From Clostridiales bacterium (GTDB taxonomy: Bacteria; Bacillota; Clostridia; Christensenellales; Borkfalkiaceae), in contig SVIN01000018.1 in the NCBI GenBank assembly GCA_015069495.1, forward strand, positions 1 to 35,748: DNA of 35,748 bases. The letters are read 5' to 3'. The notes under the pieces are model-generated. The model searched no databases. It was not told the origin of the DNA and saw only the letters and a program-made list of their open reading frames with translations. Positions 1-7,651 of this stretch are shown one piece after another; the stretch's first letter is position 1, and each line of letters starts with the position of its first letter. The position numbers and the translations under genes are program-made.

Positions 1-12
1 TTTTGTTTTGTT

Positions 13-92
13 TTTTGTTATAAGATTATATATAATTTCAGGTCGGAAAGTTTTGTACTTTTTATTGAAATTGAATTTGTCTTATAACAAAA
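13..92. repeat. 13-bp perfect inverted repeat downstream of rpsR
   Basis: The arms TTTTGTTATAAGA (13-25) and TCTTATAACAAAA (80-92) are perfect inverted copies separated by 54 AT-rich bases. They lie just past the rpsR stop codon. No T-run follows the stem in the minus-strand direction, so it is not a classical intrinsic terminator. It may be a long-loop 3' end structure or a protein-binding site. Confidence 0.5.
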
Positions 93-100
93 CTTGTCAA

Positions 101-349
101 TTACTCACCTTTGAAGGGGAGAAGAGCCGTGATTCTTGCACGCTTGATTGCGGTTGCAACCAATCTTTGATGTGCTGCGCAAGTACCGCTCATTCTGCGG
201 GGAAGGATTTTACCGCCTTCCGTGATGAATTTCTTCAAACGGTTTACGTCCTTGTAATCGATCACGTCCAACTTTTCCTGGCAGAATGCGCATACCTTTT
301 TACGGGGCGCTTTTTTGAATACCTTTTTAACAGGTGCTTTTTCTTCCAT
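101..349 (-). CDS. rpsR: 30S ribosomal protein S18
   Basis: This 82-residue protein is a primary binding protein of the small-subunit platform and forms a heterodimer with S6. The S18 signature is clear: a CAFC segment, then [14 protein letters not shown], a GKILPRR loop and a basic C-terminal helix containing [13 protein letters not shown]. Its length is normal. The start at 349 has an AGGAG Shine-Dalgarno about 9 nt upstream. It is the last gene of the rpsF-ssb-rpsR operon, 41 bp after ssb, and depends on the promoter upstream of rpsF. The N-terminal lysine-rich stretch is ordinary for Firmicutes. The CxxC pair suggests a zinc-binding form of S18, which is an inference. Confidence 0.97.
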   Translation of the reverse strand: MEEKAPVKKVFKKAPRKKVCAFCQEKLDVIDYKDVNRLKKFITEGGKILPRRMSGTCAAHQRLVATAIKRARITALLPFKGE

Positions 350-390
350 AATCCGTTAACTCCTTTGAAAATTTTTCTTTCCGTCTATGA

Positions 391-813
391 TTAGAACGGA
401 ATGTCACTGTCGTCGTCCATTGCCTGAAGCGTAGGCTTCTTTTTAGGGGCGGACTGACGGGGCATATCGGGGATTTCGTCAAAACCATCACCGTTCTCTC
501 TAGGGGAGAGGAATTCGCAATCCTGGACGATAATGTCCACAGCGGTGCGTCTTGCGCCCTGGTTGTCTTCGTAGTTGCGAAGCTGGATACTTCCGCTTAC
601 GGCAACCTTTTTGCCCTTTTTGGTGTAACGCGCAATCGTTTCGCCTAAACCACGCCATGCGGTACAATCAAAAAAGTCCGTCTGACGTTCGCCGTCTTGA
701 CCCGAATAGGGTCTTTGTACAGCGATAGAGAAACGACACATGGGAACGCCCGAAGGGGTTTCTCTGATTTCAGGGTCACGCGTTAAGTTGCCAATTAAAA
801 ATACTTTGTTCAT
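391..813 (-). CDS. ssb: Single-stranded DNA-binding protein SSB
   Basis: This 140-residue protein coats single-stranded DNA in replication and repair. Residues 1-105 form the OB fold, beginning MNKVFLIGNLTRDPE and including FFDCTAWRGLGE and the KGKKVAVSGSIQ strand. A short flexible linker leads to the acidic tip DDDSDIPF, the conserved docking peptide for partner proteins. The length suits a Clostridial housekeeping SSB. It sits between rpsF and rpsR, the standard Firmicute arrangement, 14 bp after rpsF, with a GAGGAAAA ribosome binding site. Confidence 0.97.
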   Translation of the reverse strand: MNKVFLIGNLTRDPEIRETPSGVPMCRFSIAVQRPYSGQDGERQTDFFDCTAWRGLGETIARYTKKGKKVAVSGSIQLRNYEDNQGARRTAVDIIVQDCEFLSPRENGDGFDEIPDMPRQSAPKKKPTLQAMDDDSDIPF

Positions 814-827
814 ACTGTTTTCCTCGA

Positions 828-1112
828 TTAGTTGAGCTTCGTGATCAAACGTCTTACAACGTCAGCGTCGATAAGTGCGATACGCTTAAGCTCTTCTACT
901 ACCTTGCCGTCTGCTTCGAACGTCATAAGAACATAATAAGCTTCGTTCTTAAACTTGATGGGATAAGCCGTTTTCTTCGTACCCCACTTGTCCGAACCAG
1001 CAACGCTGCCGCCCATCGAAGTAACTACGTTTTCGAATTTAGCGATCTTTGCGTCTTTTGCTTCGTCAGACAAATCGTTGTTGAGCAAATAAAGCATTTC
1101 GTATTTAGCCAT
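828..1112 (-). CDS. rpsF: 30S ribosomal protein S6
   Basis: This 94-residue protein of the small-subunit platform partners with S18. The family pattern is present: MAKYEMLYLLNNDL at the start, the GTKKTAYPIKFKNEAYYVLMTFEA core and a C-terminal DADVVRRLI. The ATG at 1112 follows a strong AGGAGGTG sequence at 7 nt spacing. It is first in the rpsF-ssb-rpsR operon, behind a sigma-A promoter at 1196-1224 and a structured leader. Confidence 0.97.
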   Translation of the reverse strand: MAKYEMLYLLNNDLSDEAKDAKIAKFENVVTSMGGSVAGSDKWGTKKTAYPIKFKNEAYYVLMTFEADGKVVEELKRIALIDADVVRRLITKLN

Positions 1113-1190
1113 ATTTTTTCACCTCCTGGTCTTATTCGGCACATCTGCCCCGATGTGCAAGGTTAAAACAGCTGTCTATACAGCCGTACT
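1113..1190 (-). ncRNA. Structured 5' leader of the rpsF operon, possible S6:S18 autoregulatory element
   Basis: The predicted 5' UTR contains two perfect hairpins: GCTGT-CTAT-ACAGC at 1171-1184 and GCACATC-TGCCCC-GATGTGC at 1139-1158. The second is followed in the mRNA by CCGAA, shortly before the AGGAGGTG. S6:S18 leaders known from many bacteria use a hairpin with a CCG element that mimics the 16S rRNA site. Placement and sequence agree with that class, but I could not score it against a covariance model. Confidence 0.5.
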
Positions 1191-1195
1191 ATATG

Positions 1196-1224
1196 ATTAT
1201 ATCCTATTTTATAGGAATAGTCAA
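1196..1224 (-). promoter_or_regulatory. Sigma-A promoter of rpsF-ssb-rpsR with a palindromic spacer
   Basis: On the minus strand, TTGACT (1219-1224) and TATAAT (1196-1201) are separated by exactly 17 nt. Most of the spacer is a perfect inverted repeat, TCCTAT-AAA-ATAGGA (1202-1216), which could be an operator. Confidence 0.85.
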
Positions 1225-1284
1225 CTGTTTTTTATTGGTTTTTGGAATTATTACAATTTATTTTGTCGATAAAGTTTTAACTTA

Positions 1285-3681
1285 TTAGGGCATTGCGCTT
1301 ATCAAAACGCTCATATACGTCAAAATTATATCTGTTTTCATAGTACCCAAGGTGGGGTATAAAGTAGGTTCAAAGCCTTTCGCTCTTAACTCATCGGAAA
1401 GGTCGATTTCTGCAATTGTGCCTTCCAAGAATACAGTACGAATAGGGGTGTTTAACGTTGCATCGTCCAAGGACATAATACCGTCCGTCTTCAAATCGTT
1501 TAAGGTTGCTTTTTGCATGTTTGCGGTCATGTTGGCAATCATCTGATTCATGTCCGACGTGACTTTATATTCGGTATTCACTACGCCGTCTTCCATCAAC
1601 AGATATTTCCACGTGCCTTGTACCGCTTTTTCCGTATCACTGCGGTGGGTCTTTCCGTTTTTGTCTACGTAGTACCAATCACCCGTTTCAACCATGATAG
1701 GATTGCCGAGCGCATCCTTGTCGTCTGATGCGAAGGGCGCGCCTTCGTTTAAAGTGCAGTTTATAAAAATTTCCTCTTCGAATACGTCGCAGAATTTCAA
1801 ATTGCTGATTTCGTTTGGTAAGTTGGTAACCGTGCTGTCTTTGAGGTGTTTCAATAATTTATTTTCTGCAACTGACTCTTCACCGAAAATCTCTGACACA
1901 GTCAAACGATTGGTCATATTAGAAACCAAGTTATCACCGCCCGCCAAGAAACCGAGGGTATGCGCGGTATACATAGCAGGGGTGCCGTTTTTCTCGTTGA
2001 GATAATATACCCTAATTTCGCCTGTGCCATCGTTTGCCGTAATCGTTTTTACGGGATCGGGTTCGGCGTAGTAGAAGACGTTGCCGTCATAATCGGTGTA
2101 TGCCTTTTCTGTTGTGTCTAAGGTGTATTCGTTATTGTGCAACAATTCACCGTATTCATTATACACGCGGGTAAAATCGTCGGAAATGGCGATATATCTT
2201 TGCAACATAATGATGTTGTCTTCCGCGTCTAATTCGTAATGAATACCCTCTTTACCATACAGCATATACATGGTCAAAGCGTCGTGATGGTCCACGCTCA
2301 TGATATCCGAAATGGCGATATCGTTGATTAAGTTTGTACCGCTTCCGCGTAAATCACCGATGGTGCGGGGTTGCGAACCGTTGATCATTTCAATCGTCCA
2401 AGTGGTGGAATCATCGGGGTTCGGCTTATGCACGATATAATCCACGCCTTCCCTGCCATAGGCAAGGGAGAACATGATTTTGTGGGGGGCGGGATTGTTG
2501 CCAAGATAGTAAATATTCATGGCGTCTTTCAACATAATCCCATCGATAAGATTTGCAGAATTTTCTGTGATAGAACCAATCATCGTCTTTTTGAAAAGTA
2601 CGGCTTCGGCACCGTCGGCGGGTTCTTTATACGCGTAGAATTTTCCGTCGCTGTTCGTTTCCTTCGCGTAATAGGTTTCGATGGTGTCGCCGTTGACGTT
2701 GGTTTTGGTAATCATTACAAACCCGTTTGCATCCGCTTCGCTGACAAGATATGTCAATTCCTTACCCGAATAATCCGTCCAAATACCATCCTCAGTTTTT
2801 ACGAAGTACATAGGAAGCATGGTGACTTCGGGACAGCCTCTCGAATCAAGCACTGCATTCCCGCTTTCATCTTTCACAAGATTGTAAGTAGTGCCTTCAA
2901 GACCGTAACACATAGACATCATCAAGGGGTCGTTTGCTTTGGGAGATACGACAGATGCCAAGGAGATATTGTTCATCAAGGAAGTAGGTTCACCCGCGAA
3001 AGTTTCAATCATGGCAGGCTGTTTACCGTTCAGCATGATGATTTCCCCTGTTTCACTGTCGATGGTATAATCAAGCCCTTCTTGACCGTAACAAATTTCC
3101 ATCAAAAGGGGTTCTAAGTCCTTACCGCCCGCCGTTGCTTTTAAGATATTCCCCAAGGGGGTGGTGCGGAACGTTTCACCTAAGTAATTGGGCAATTCGG
3201 CAAATTCGGTGTTAATCATGGCGTCAGAATCCAAGTTTAACCCAAACTGTGTGTTCATGTTGCCGATCATTTCTCCGATATAATCCCCAAAAGCAGGGAC
3301 AACGCGGTTAATCCCCGCGAGGTTTTTGTCGGTGACCACAGAGCCCAACTCTTTTACGATTTCCAAAATGGTTTTATTTTCATACTCTTCCGAGAGGAGT
3401 TTATTTTTTACAGTTTCCTCATAATTCAAACCCGTGAATTTGCCAAGCAATTCAATGGTAGGGCGAACGGGTCGTCTCAGGGCGAGATACCCGCCGGCGA
3501 AAATACCGCCAAGGGCAATGACAGCGCCTAAAACGAGCGCAATGGCTGCCTTCAGCCATCCGCCCCCGCCGATGTGTATGTGTTTTTTCATTCCGGTTGT
3601 TTTGTCGGGATTGCCGTAACCTTCAGGTAAAAGGTCATCTGTTTCCAACTCTAAACCGTATTCCTCGTAAATGTCAGACAT
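1285..3681 (-). CDS. Membrane-anchored extracytoplasmic repeat protein, unknown function
   Basis: This is a 798-residue protein of no family I recognise. Residues 1-41 are an acidic cytoplasmic head, and one membrane helix spans about 42-67. The rest should lie outside the membrane. A pattern YGxEGxxY occurs four times, near residues 198, 259, 408 and 474. These alternate with segments of the type LIxxIxLxDxM and with MLNGxQPxxI, so the ectodomain looks built from diverged repeats of roughly 60-150 residues. The start at 3681 was chosen because AGGAG lies 8 nt upstream. An in-frame ATG 24 codons further up has no such site. It is monocistronic with its own promoter and 87-nt leader. It is probably a cell-envelope protein. 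Confidence 0.85.
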   Translation of the reverse strand: MSDIYEEYGLELETDDLLPEGYGNPDKTTGMKKHIHIGGGGWLKAAIALVLGAVIALGGIFAGGYLALRRPVRPTIELLGKFTGLNYEETVKNKLLSEEYENKTILEIVKELGSVVTDKNLAGINRVVPAFGDYIGEMIGNMNTQFGLNLDSDAMINTEFAELPNYLGETFRTTPLGNILKATAGGKDLEPLLMEICYGQEGLDYTIDSETGEIIMLNGKQPAMIETFAGEPTSLMNNISLASVVSPKANDPLMMSMCYGLEGTTYNLVKDESGNAVLDSRGCPEVTMLPMYFVKTEDGIWTDYSGKELTYLVSEADANGFVMITKTNVNGDTIETYYAKETNSDGKFYAYKEPADGAEAVLFKKTMIGSITENSANLIDGIMLKDAMNIYYLGNNPAPHKIMFSLAYGREGVDYIVHKPNPDDSTTWTIEMINGSQPRTIGDLRGSGTNLINDIAISDIMSVDHHDALTMYMLYGKEGIHYELDAEDNIIMLQRYIAISDDFTRVYNEYGELLHNNEYTLDTTEKAYTDYDGNVFYYAEPDPVKTITANDGTGEIRVYYLNEKNGTPAMYTAHTLGFLAGGDNLVSNMTNRLTVSEIFGEESVAENKLLKHLKDSTVTNLPNEISNLKFCDVFEEEIFINCTLNEGAPFASDDKDALGNPIMVETGDWYYVDKNGKTHRSDTEKAVQGTWKYLLMEDGVVNTEYKVTSDMNQMIANMTANMQKATLNDLKTDGIMSLDDATLNTPIRTVFLEGTIAEIDLSDELRAKGFEPTLYPTLGTMKTDIILTYMSVLISAMP

Positions 3682-3773
3682 GTACGTTGCTCCTTTGGAT
3701 ACCCATATCATAAGGGTAAAAATTCTCGTGCGCGTATATGCATAATGCGCCACTCTGCATGGTATACGTAATC

Positions 3774-3802
3774 ATTATAAACGATATATTAAAAAAAAGC
3801 AA
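3774..3802 (-). promoter_or_regulatory. Sigma-A promoter of the 798-residue repeat protein
   Basis: Minus-strand TTGCTT (3797-3802) and TATAAT (3774-3779) are separated by 17 nt. The leader to the ATG at 3681 contains a small inverted repeat, TACCC-N9-GGGTA (about 3701-3719). Confidence 0.75.
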
Positions 3803-3813
3803 GTATTTTTGAT

Positions 3814-3847
3814 AAAAATAAAGGCGAAAACATAAAATGTTTCCGCC
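3814..3847 (-). terminator. Intrinsic terminator after the phosphoribosyltransferase gene
   Basis: In the minus-strand RNA, GGCGGAAACA pairs with TGTTTTCGCC (3823-3847, one G-U pair). It is followed by TTTATTTTT. Confidence 0.8.
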
Positions 3848-3864
3848 AAAATGTAGCAAAATTC

Positions 3865-4404
3865 TTATTTAAACAAGGGGATAGTTGCCAAGTAAATCAC
3901 GTCCGTACGATCCGCCGCGTCTGCTTCTGCCAAGACGAAGGCTTTCTTGTGAATGATACCGCCCGCTTTTACAACCAAATCTTCCAAACCTTGCAAGGAA
4001 GCACCCGTGGATACAACGTCGTCTACGATGCCGACTTTTTTACCTTTAATCAAATCCACGTCGTGCTTGGAAAGGTATAATTTTTGGGGTTGGCCCGTTG
4101 TAATGGACGACTCGATGGTGATTTCGATGCCGTCTTGCATGTATAATTTTTTGCTCTTTCTAGCAACAGCATAATACCTTTGACCCAATTCTCTTGCGGT
4201 GCAATGCGCCAATTGCAAGCCCTTGGATTCTGCGGTAATCAATACGTCGCAATCGGAAAGCAGGGGGGCAAGGCTCTTCGCACAATGTTCCGTCAGATCG
4301 CTATCACCGTGCAAATTGAAAAAGGCGATACCGATTCCGCTGGGAAGGGATAAGATGGGCAATTCGGCTTTGAAACCTGCAATATCAACGGTATGAACTT
4401 TCAT
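3865..4404 (-). CDS. Adenine/xanthine-type phosphoribosyltransferase
   Basis: This 179-residue type I phosphoribosyltransferase should attach a purine base to PRPP in purine salvage. The PRPP-binding loop VGIVDDVVSTGAS lies near residues 124-136, and an LITAESKGLQLAH segment near residue 56 matches the purine-recognition region of the Apt group. The length agrees with Apt or Xpt enzymes. The base specificity cannot be decided from sequence alone; the overall pattern is closest to Apt-like proteins. It is a single gene with its own promoter, an AGGAGG site 6 nt before the ATG, and its own terminator. It is divergent from recX, with only 128 bp between them. Confidence 0.85.
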   Translation of the reverse strand: MKVHTVDIAGFKAELPILSLPSGIGIAFFNLHGDSDLTEHCAKSLAPLLSDCDVLITAESKGLQLAHCTARELGQRYYAVARKSKKLYMQDGIEITIESSITTGQPQKLYLSKHDVDLIKGKKVGIVDDVVSTGASLQGLEDLVVKAGGIIHKKAFVLAEADAADRTDVIYLATIPLFK

Positions 4405-4436
4405 AAAATCCTCCTAAGTGTCTAATCGACCGCTTT

Positions 4437-4464
4437 ATTATAACACATTTTTAAAAAAATGCAA
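4437..4464 (-). promoter_or_regulatory. Promoter of the phosphoribosyltransferase gene
   Basis: Minus-strand TTGCAT (4459-4464) and TATAAT (4437-4442) are separated by 16 nt. No purine riboswitch is seen in the 30-nt leader. Confidence 0.75.
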
Positions 4465-4483
4465 ACGGATTTTAAGGGGTTGG

Positions 4484-4512
4484 TTGACATTTTTGTATAA
4501 ATGTGTTATAAT
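4484..4512 (+). promoter_or_regulatory. Sigma-A promoter of recX
   Basis: TTGACA (4484-4489) and TATAAT (4507-4512) are perfect consensus boxes with a 17-nt spacer. No LexA-type box is evident. Confidence 0.9.
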
Positions 4513-4532
4513 CCTAGCTAAGAGGTGAGGAT

Positions 4533-5156
4533 ATGAACGAGATAACGGCAATTACACCGCAAATCAAGGACAAACGTCGCTGTAATATTTACATTGACGG
4601 TCGGTTTTGCTGTGGTTTGACACTGGAAGCAACGGTGAAAAACCGTTTGAAAGTTGGACAGATTATCACCCCTGAACGGCTGTCGGAGATTCAGTTGGAC
4701 AGTGAGAAAAACACCGCCTTTGATAAGGCGTTGACTCACCTTTCCGCAACCCAAAAAACGGAAAAACAAGTGCGTACTTTTTTGGAAGGGAAGGGGTATT
4801 TGCCTGCGGTGGTAGAGTACGTTATGGAGAAACTCCGCTCGTACAATTTTCTTAACGACGGGCAGTACGCGGAAAGCTATGTAGAATGTGTAAGCAAGCG
4901 CAAAGGCAGTAAGCTTATCCGTATGGAATTGAAAAAGAAAGGGGTGTCAGACGAAGCGATTGATACCGCGATTGAGGGACTTTCCCCCGAACGGGAACAA
5001 GAAACTGCGACGGCAATTTTGGAAAAGTATATGCGCGGGAAAACTTGCGATAAACCTACCTTGCAAAAAGCATACCGTTATCTGATGGGAAAGGGGTATG
5101 ATTATGAGGTAATCAAATCCGTGCTGACCGCTTACGGTGATTGTGAAGAAGAGTAA
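4533..5156 (+). CDS. recX: Regulatory protein RecX
   Basis: This 207-residue protein is expected to bind RecA filaments and modulate recombination. The N-terminal 60 residues form a small beta-rich extension (NIYIDGRFCCGLTLE) found in Firmicute RecX. After it come three helical repeats, with hallmarks ALTHLSATQKTEKQ, LRSYNFLNDGQYAESYV, LIRMELKKKGVSDEAI and a C-terminal YRYLMGKGYDYEVIKSVL. The start has GAGGTGAGG just upstream and a consensus promoter. It is followed after 11 bp by the biotin ligase gene and probably cotranscribed. RecA is not in this window. Confidence 0.93.
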   Translation: MNEITAITPQIKDKRRCNIYIDGRFCCGLTLEATVKNRLKVGQIITPERLSEIQLDSEKNTAFDKALTHLSATQKTEKQVRTFLEGKGYLPAVVEYVMEKLRSYNFLNDGQYAESYVECVSKRKGSKLIRMELKKKGVSDEAIDTAIEGLSPEREQETATAILEKYMRGKTCDKPTLQKAYRYLMGKGYDYEVIKSVLTAYGDCEEE

Positions 5157-5161
5157 ATGCA

Positions 5162-5194
5162 GGGGGCATGTACGCGATGAAAATAAAAAATGAA
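5162..5194 (+). repeat. Dispersed CATGTACGC motif, copy 1 (start of birA)
   Basis: GGGGGCATGTACGCGATGAA followed by an A-rich tail. It supplies two in-frame ATGs (5168, 5177) for the biotin ligase gene and a G-run 10 nt before the second. Confidence 0.65.
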
Positions 5195-5878
5195 GCAAAA
5201 CGCGTTCACTTTGACACCCTGCCGTCCACGCAGGATTATGCCAAAGAAAAACGTGCGGATGGGCAATCGTTGATTGTGACGGCAACCTCGCAAAGCGGGG
5301 GGAAGGGGACGAAAGGCAGAAGTTTTTCTTCCGCGGTCGGCGGAGTATATTTGTCCAGGCTGACCTTTTATGAAGAGTTTCCCGCAAAGCATGCGTTTTT
5401 GATTATGGCGCACGCGGCAACCGCGGTGTGCGAAACTTTACGTTTTTATGGATTGAACCCTTTGATTAAATGGCCAAACGACGTTTGGGTGAACGATAAA
5501 AAAATCTGCGGGATATTGATTGAAAACGTGTTTTCGGGCAGTGAAATTTCCTCCTCGGTGGTGGGGATTGGGTTAAACGTGTACAATCGATTGCCTGAGG
5601 ACTTGTACCCGATTGCCACTACGATGCAAGAGGCTTCGGGGAAAAGGTACGAAGTAGAGGCCGTTACGGCACGGTTGATTGATGAATTAAACAAACCGCG
5701 CGGTATGGATGAATATCGCAGATATATCGGTTACATGGGTAGGCAAGCCACCTTGATTTTGGGGGATGAACGCATACCTGCTACCCTCGTTTGCGTGGAC
5801 GATGAGGGCGGGTTGACGGTGGAAATAGACGGAACAAAGCGCCGATTGACGGCGGGGGAAGTGTCCGTAAGGATATAG
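5168..5878 (+). CDS. birA: Biotin--[acetyl-CoA-carboxylase] ligase, catalytic domain only
   Basis: This 236-residue enzyme activates biotin with ATP and attaches it to a carboxylase lysine. The sequence shows STQDYAKEK, a biotinoyl-AMP loop in the variant form GGKGTKGRSFSS, IKWPNDVWVNDKKICGILIE and VVGIGLNV, then a short C-terminal beta domain. The N-terminal winged helix of regulatory BirA is absent, so it should not repress transcription. The start is uncertain: ATGs at 5168 and 5177 both lie inside a dispersed repeat, and the G-run is better spaced for 5177. It sits between recX and the NAD(P)HX repair gene, 8 bp before the latter. Confidence 0.93.
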   Translation: MYAMKIKNEAKRVHFDTLPSTQDYAKEKRADGQSLIVTATSQSGGKGTKGRSFSSAVGGVYLSRLTFYEEFPAKHAFLIMAHAATAVCETLRFYGLNPLIKWPNDVWVNDKKICGILIENVFSGSEISSSVVGIGLNVYNRLPEDLYPIATTMQEASGKRYEVEAVTARLIDELNKPRGMDEYRRYIGYMGRQATLILGDERIPATLVCVDDEGGLTVEIDGTKRRLTAGEVSVRI

Positions 5879-5886
5879 GTGATGAT

Positions 5887-7389
5887 ATGTATATACTGAC
5901 CAATGCACAAATGCGCGAAGCGGATCACTACACGATTGAGGAATTGGGAGTACACTCGTTACTCCTAATGGAACGTGCGGGGACTGCGCTCGCGGATGAG
6001 GCGGAAAAGATGTCGCCAAACGGTAAAATCGTTTGCCTTTGCGGCGGCGGGAACAACGGCGGGGACGGATTTGTCTGCGCGCGTATTTTGAAGAGCCGCG
6101 GCCGTGAGGTTGAGGTGGTTTGCAGTGCGGAAAATTTTTCAGCGGATTGCCGAGCCAACATGGAAAAATGGTTGAGCTTGGGCGGTGAAATTTTACCCGA
6201 ACTGACCTATGGTTACGGGCTGATTGTCGATTGTTTGTACGGTACGGGTTTTCACGGCTCGTTGTCGGGGGCGGATGCGGAAAACGTTTCGCGGGCTTTG
6301 CGCTTAAGGGAAAACGGAGTGAAAATTTTATCGGCAGATATTCCCTCGGGGGTCAACGGTGACAATGGTCAAGTGCTTGGCGTGGTTATGACAGCGGATA
6401 AAACGCTGTGTATTGGCGAAATCAAGGCGGGGGTTCTCTTGGGCGACGGTATTGACCATGCGGGAAAAATTCAGCGCGCGGATATTGGTATTGAGGTGAA
6501 AGACGGCGTGGGGCTTGCACAGTTTATCAATCGAGCGTATGCGCGGGAAATTTTACCCAAACGCCCTCGGTATTCACATAAAGGGAAATACGGCCGTGCG
6601 GCAATTGTCGCAGGCAGTGAAACGTATATGGGTGCGGCATATCTTTCCGCGTCGGCTTGTTTGCGCGCGGGAGCAGGGTATACCACCTTGTTTGTGCCGA
6701 GTGCGCTGGTGCCTGCGTTCGCGTTAAAAGCACCTGAGGTGCTGTTAAAAATATCAAATGAGGGCACCATGTATGCGTTTAATGCATCCGTCATGTCTGC
6801 TTTACAAGAATATGATTGTGTGGCATACGGTATGGGTATGGGTGTGAGCGAGGACGTTGCCAGGGGCGCGGCTTGGTTGCTGTTACAATATCAAGGAAAA
6901 TTGATTTTGGATGCGGATGGGTTGAACAGCCTTGCCTGCTACCATCATGATTTGCCTGCCCTGTTCCGTACGAAAAAATGCGACGTATTATTGACGCCGC
7001 ATGCAAAAGAGTTTTCCCGTTTGTCGGGGTTGGGGCTTGAGTATATTACTTTGTGCGGATTGGTGCAGCCGAAAGAGCTTGCACAAACCTTAGGGGTAAA
7101 TATTTTATTAAAAAATGCGGTGTCCGTGATTTCGGACGGCGCGCGGGTTTCCGTCAACGCTTCGGGTTGCTCGGGACAAGCCAAGGCGGGCAGCGGCGAC
7201 GTGTTGGCAGGCGTGATTGCAGGGCTGTGCGCAATGGGGCTTTCCGCCTTTGATGCAGGGGTATTGGGCAGTTACTTGACAGGGAAAGCGGCAGAGTTCG
7301 CTTCGGAGACGGTCGGGGAGTATTCGATGACCGCAAGCGACGTCATTGCATACCTGGGTAGGGCATTTTTATATTTGACCGAGGTGTAA
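5887..7389 (+). CDS. nnrDE: Bifunctional NAD(P)HX epimerase and dehydratase
   Basis: This 500-residue enzyme repairs hydrated NADH and NADPH. Residues 1-210 are the YjeF-N epimerase domain (MREADHYTIEELGV, LCGGGNNGGDGFVCAR, DCLYGTG, SADIPSGVNGD). Residues 225-500 are the ribokinase-like dehydratase domain (HKGKYGRAAIVAGS, LDADGLN, LLTPHAKEFSRL, and the AGSGDVLAGVIAG catalytic loop). The length matches fused NnrD/NnrE proteins. It is probably cotranscribed with birA. The segment encoded at 6761-6785 resembles the dispersed CATGTACGC motif, with no obvious effect on the protein. Confidence 0.95.
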   Translation: MYILTNAQMREADHYTIEELGVHSLLLMERAGTALADEAEKMSPNGKIVCLCGGGNNGGDGFVCARILKSRGREVEVVCSAENFSADCRANMEKWLSLGGEILPELTYGYGLIVDCLYGTGFHGSLSGADAENVSRALRLRENGVKILSADIPSGVNGDNGQVLGVVMTADKTLCIGEIKAGVLLGDGIDHAGKIQRADIGIEVKDGVGLAQFINRAYAREILPKRPRYSHKGKYGRAAIVAGSETYMGAAYLSASACLRAGAGYTTLFVPSALVPAFALKAPEVLLKISNEGTMYAFNASVMSALQEYDCVAYGMGMGVSEDVARGAAWLLLQYQGKLILDADGLNSLACYHHDLPALFRTKKCDVLLTPHAKEFSRLSGLGLEYITLCGLVQPKELAQTLGVNILLKNAVSVISDGARVSVNASGCSGQAKAGSGDVLAGVIAGLCAMGLSAFDAGVLGSYLTGKAAEFASETVGEYSMTASDVIAYLGRAFLYLTEV

Positions 7390-7394
7390 GCCAA

Positions 7395-7631
7395 TTATTT
7401 GTATCCCCAAATACGTATCGCAACCGAGGTTGCCAACATTGCGAAACCGAAGATAAGATAGTAGCGCGGAAAGGGACTGACGAGGGCGGTGGTCAAGGTG
7501 AGTACCGAGGCAGTTAAAAAAGGTTTTGCATTTTTTCGGGAAAACCACAGCTGCAAACGACGTTGGCGTTTGTTTTCGCTTGTTTCCTCATGGGGGTATT
7601 TTTCGGGCAGAGCGTTGCGTTCTTTCAACAT
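7395..7631 (-). CDS. C-terminal piece of a frameshifted membrane protein
   Basis: This is a 78-residue reading frame beginning MLKERNALPEKY, then a basic stretch, then two membrane helices (about residues 38-55 and 58-75). The frame is open upstream of this ATG and reads LTGNEVYAMLKERNALPE. That text directly continues the end of the preceding 160-residue frame (RFQIRV) if one -1 shift is allowed at about 7650-7655. No convincing ribosome binding site precedes the ATG, so it is more likely part of one longer gene than a separate gene. Function unknown. It converges on nnrDE, 5 bp apart. Confidence 0.55.
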   Translation of the reverse strand: MLKERNALPEKYPHEETSENKRQRRLQLWFSRKNAKPFLTASVLTLTTALVSPFPRYYLIFGFAMLATSVAIRIWGYK

Positions 7632-7651
7632 AGCGTATACTTCGTTACCCG

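Noticed and set aside
2371-3117. 248-codon open frame antisense to the 798-residue protein
   Set aside because: The minus-strand frame has a promoter, a ribosome binding site and internal repeats; this one has none.
3682-3753. Longer N-terminus for the 798-residue protein (ATG at 3753)
   Set aside because: It would start close to the promoter without a ribosome binding site, while the ATG at 3681 has AGGAG at 8 nt.
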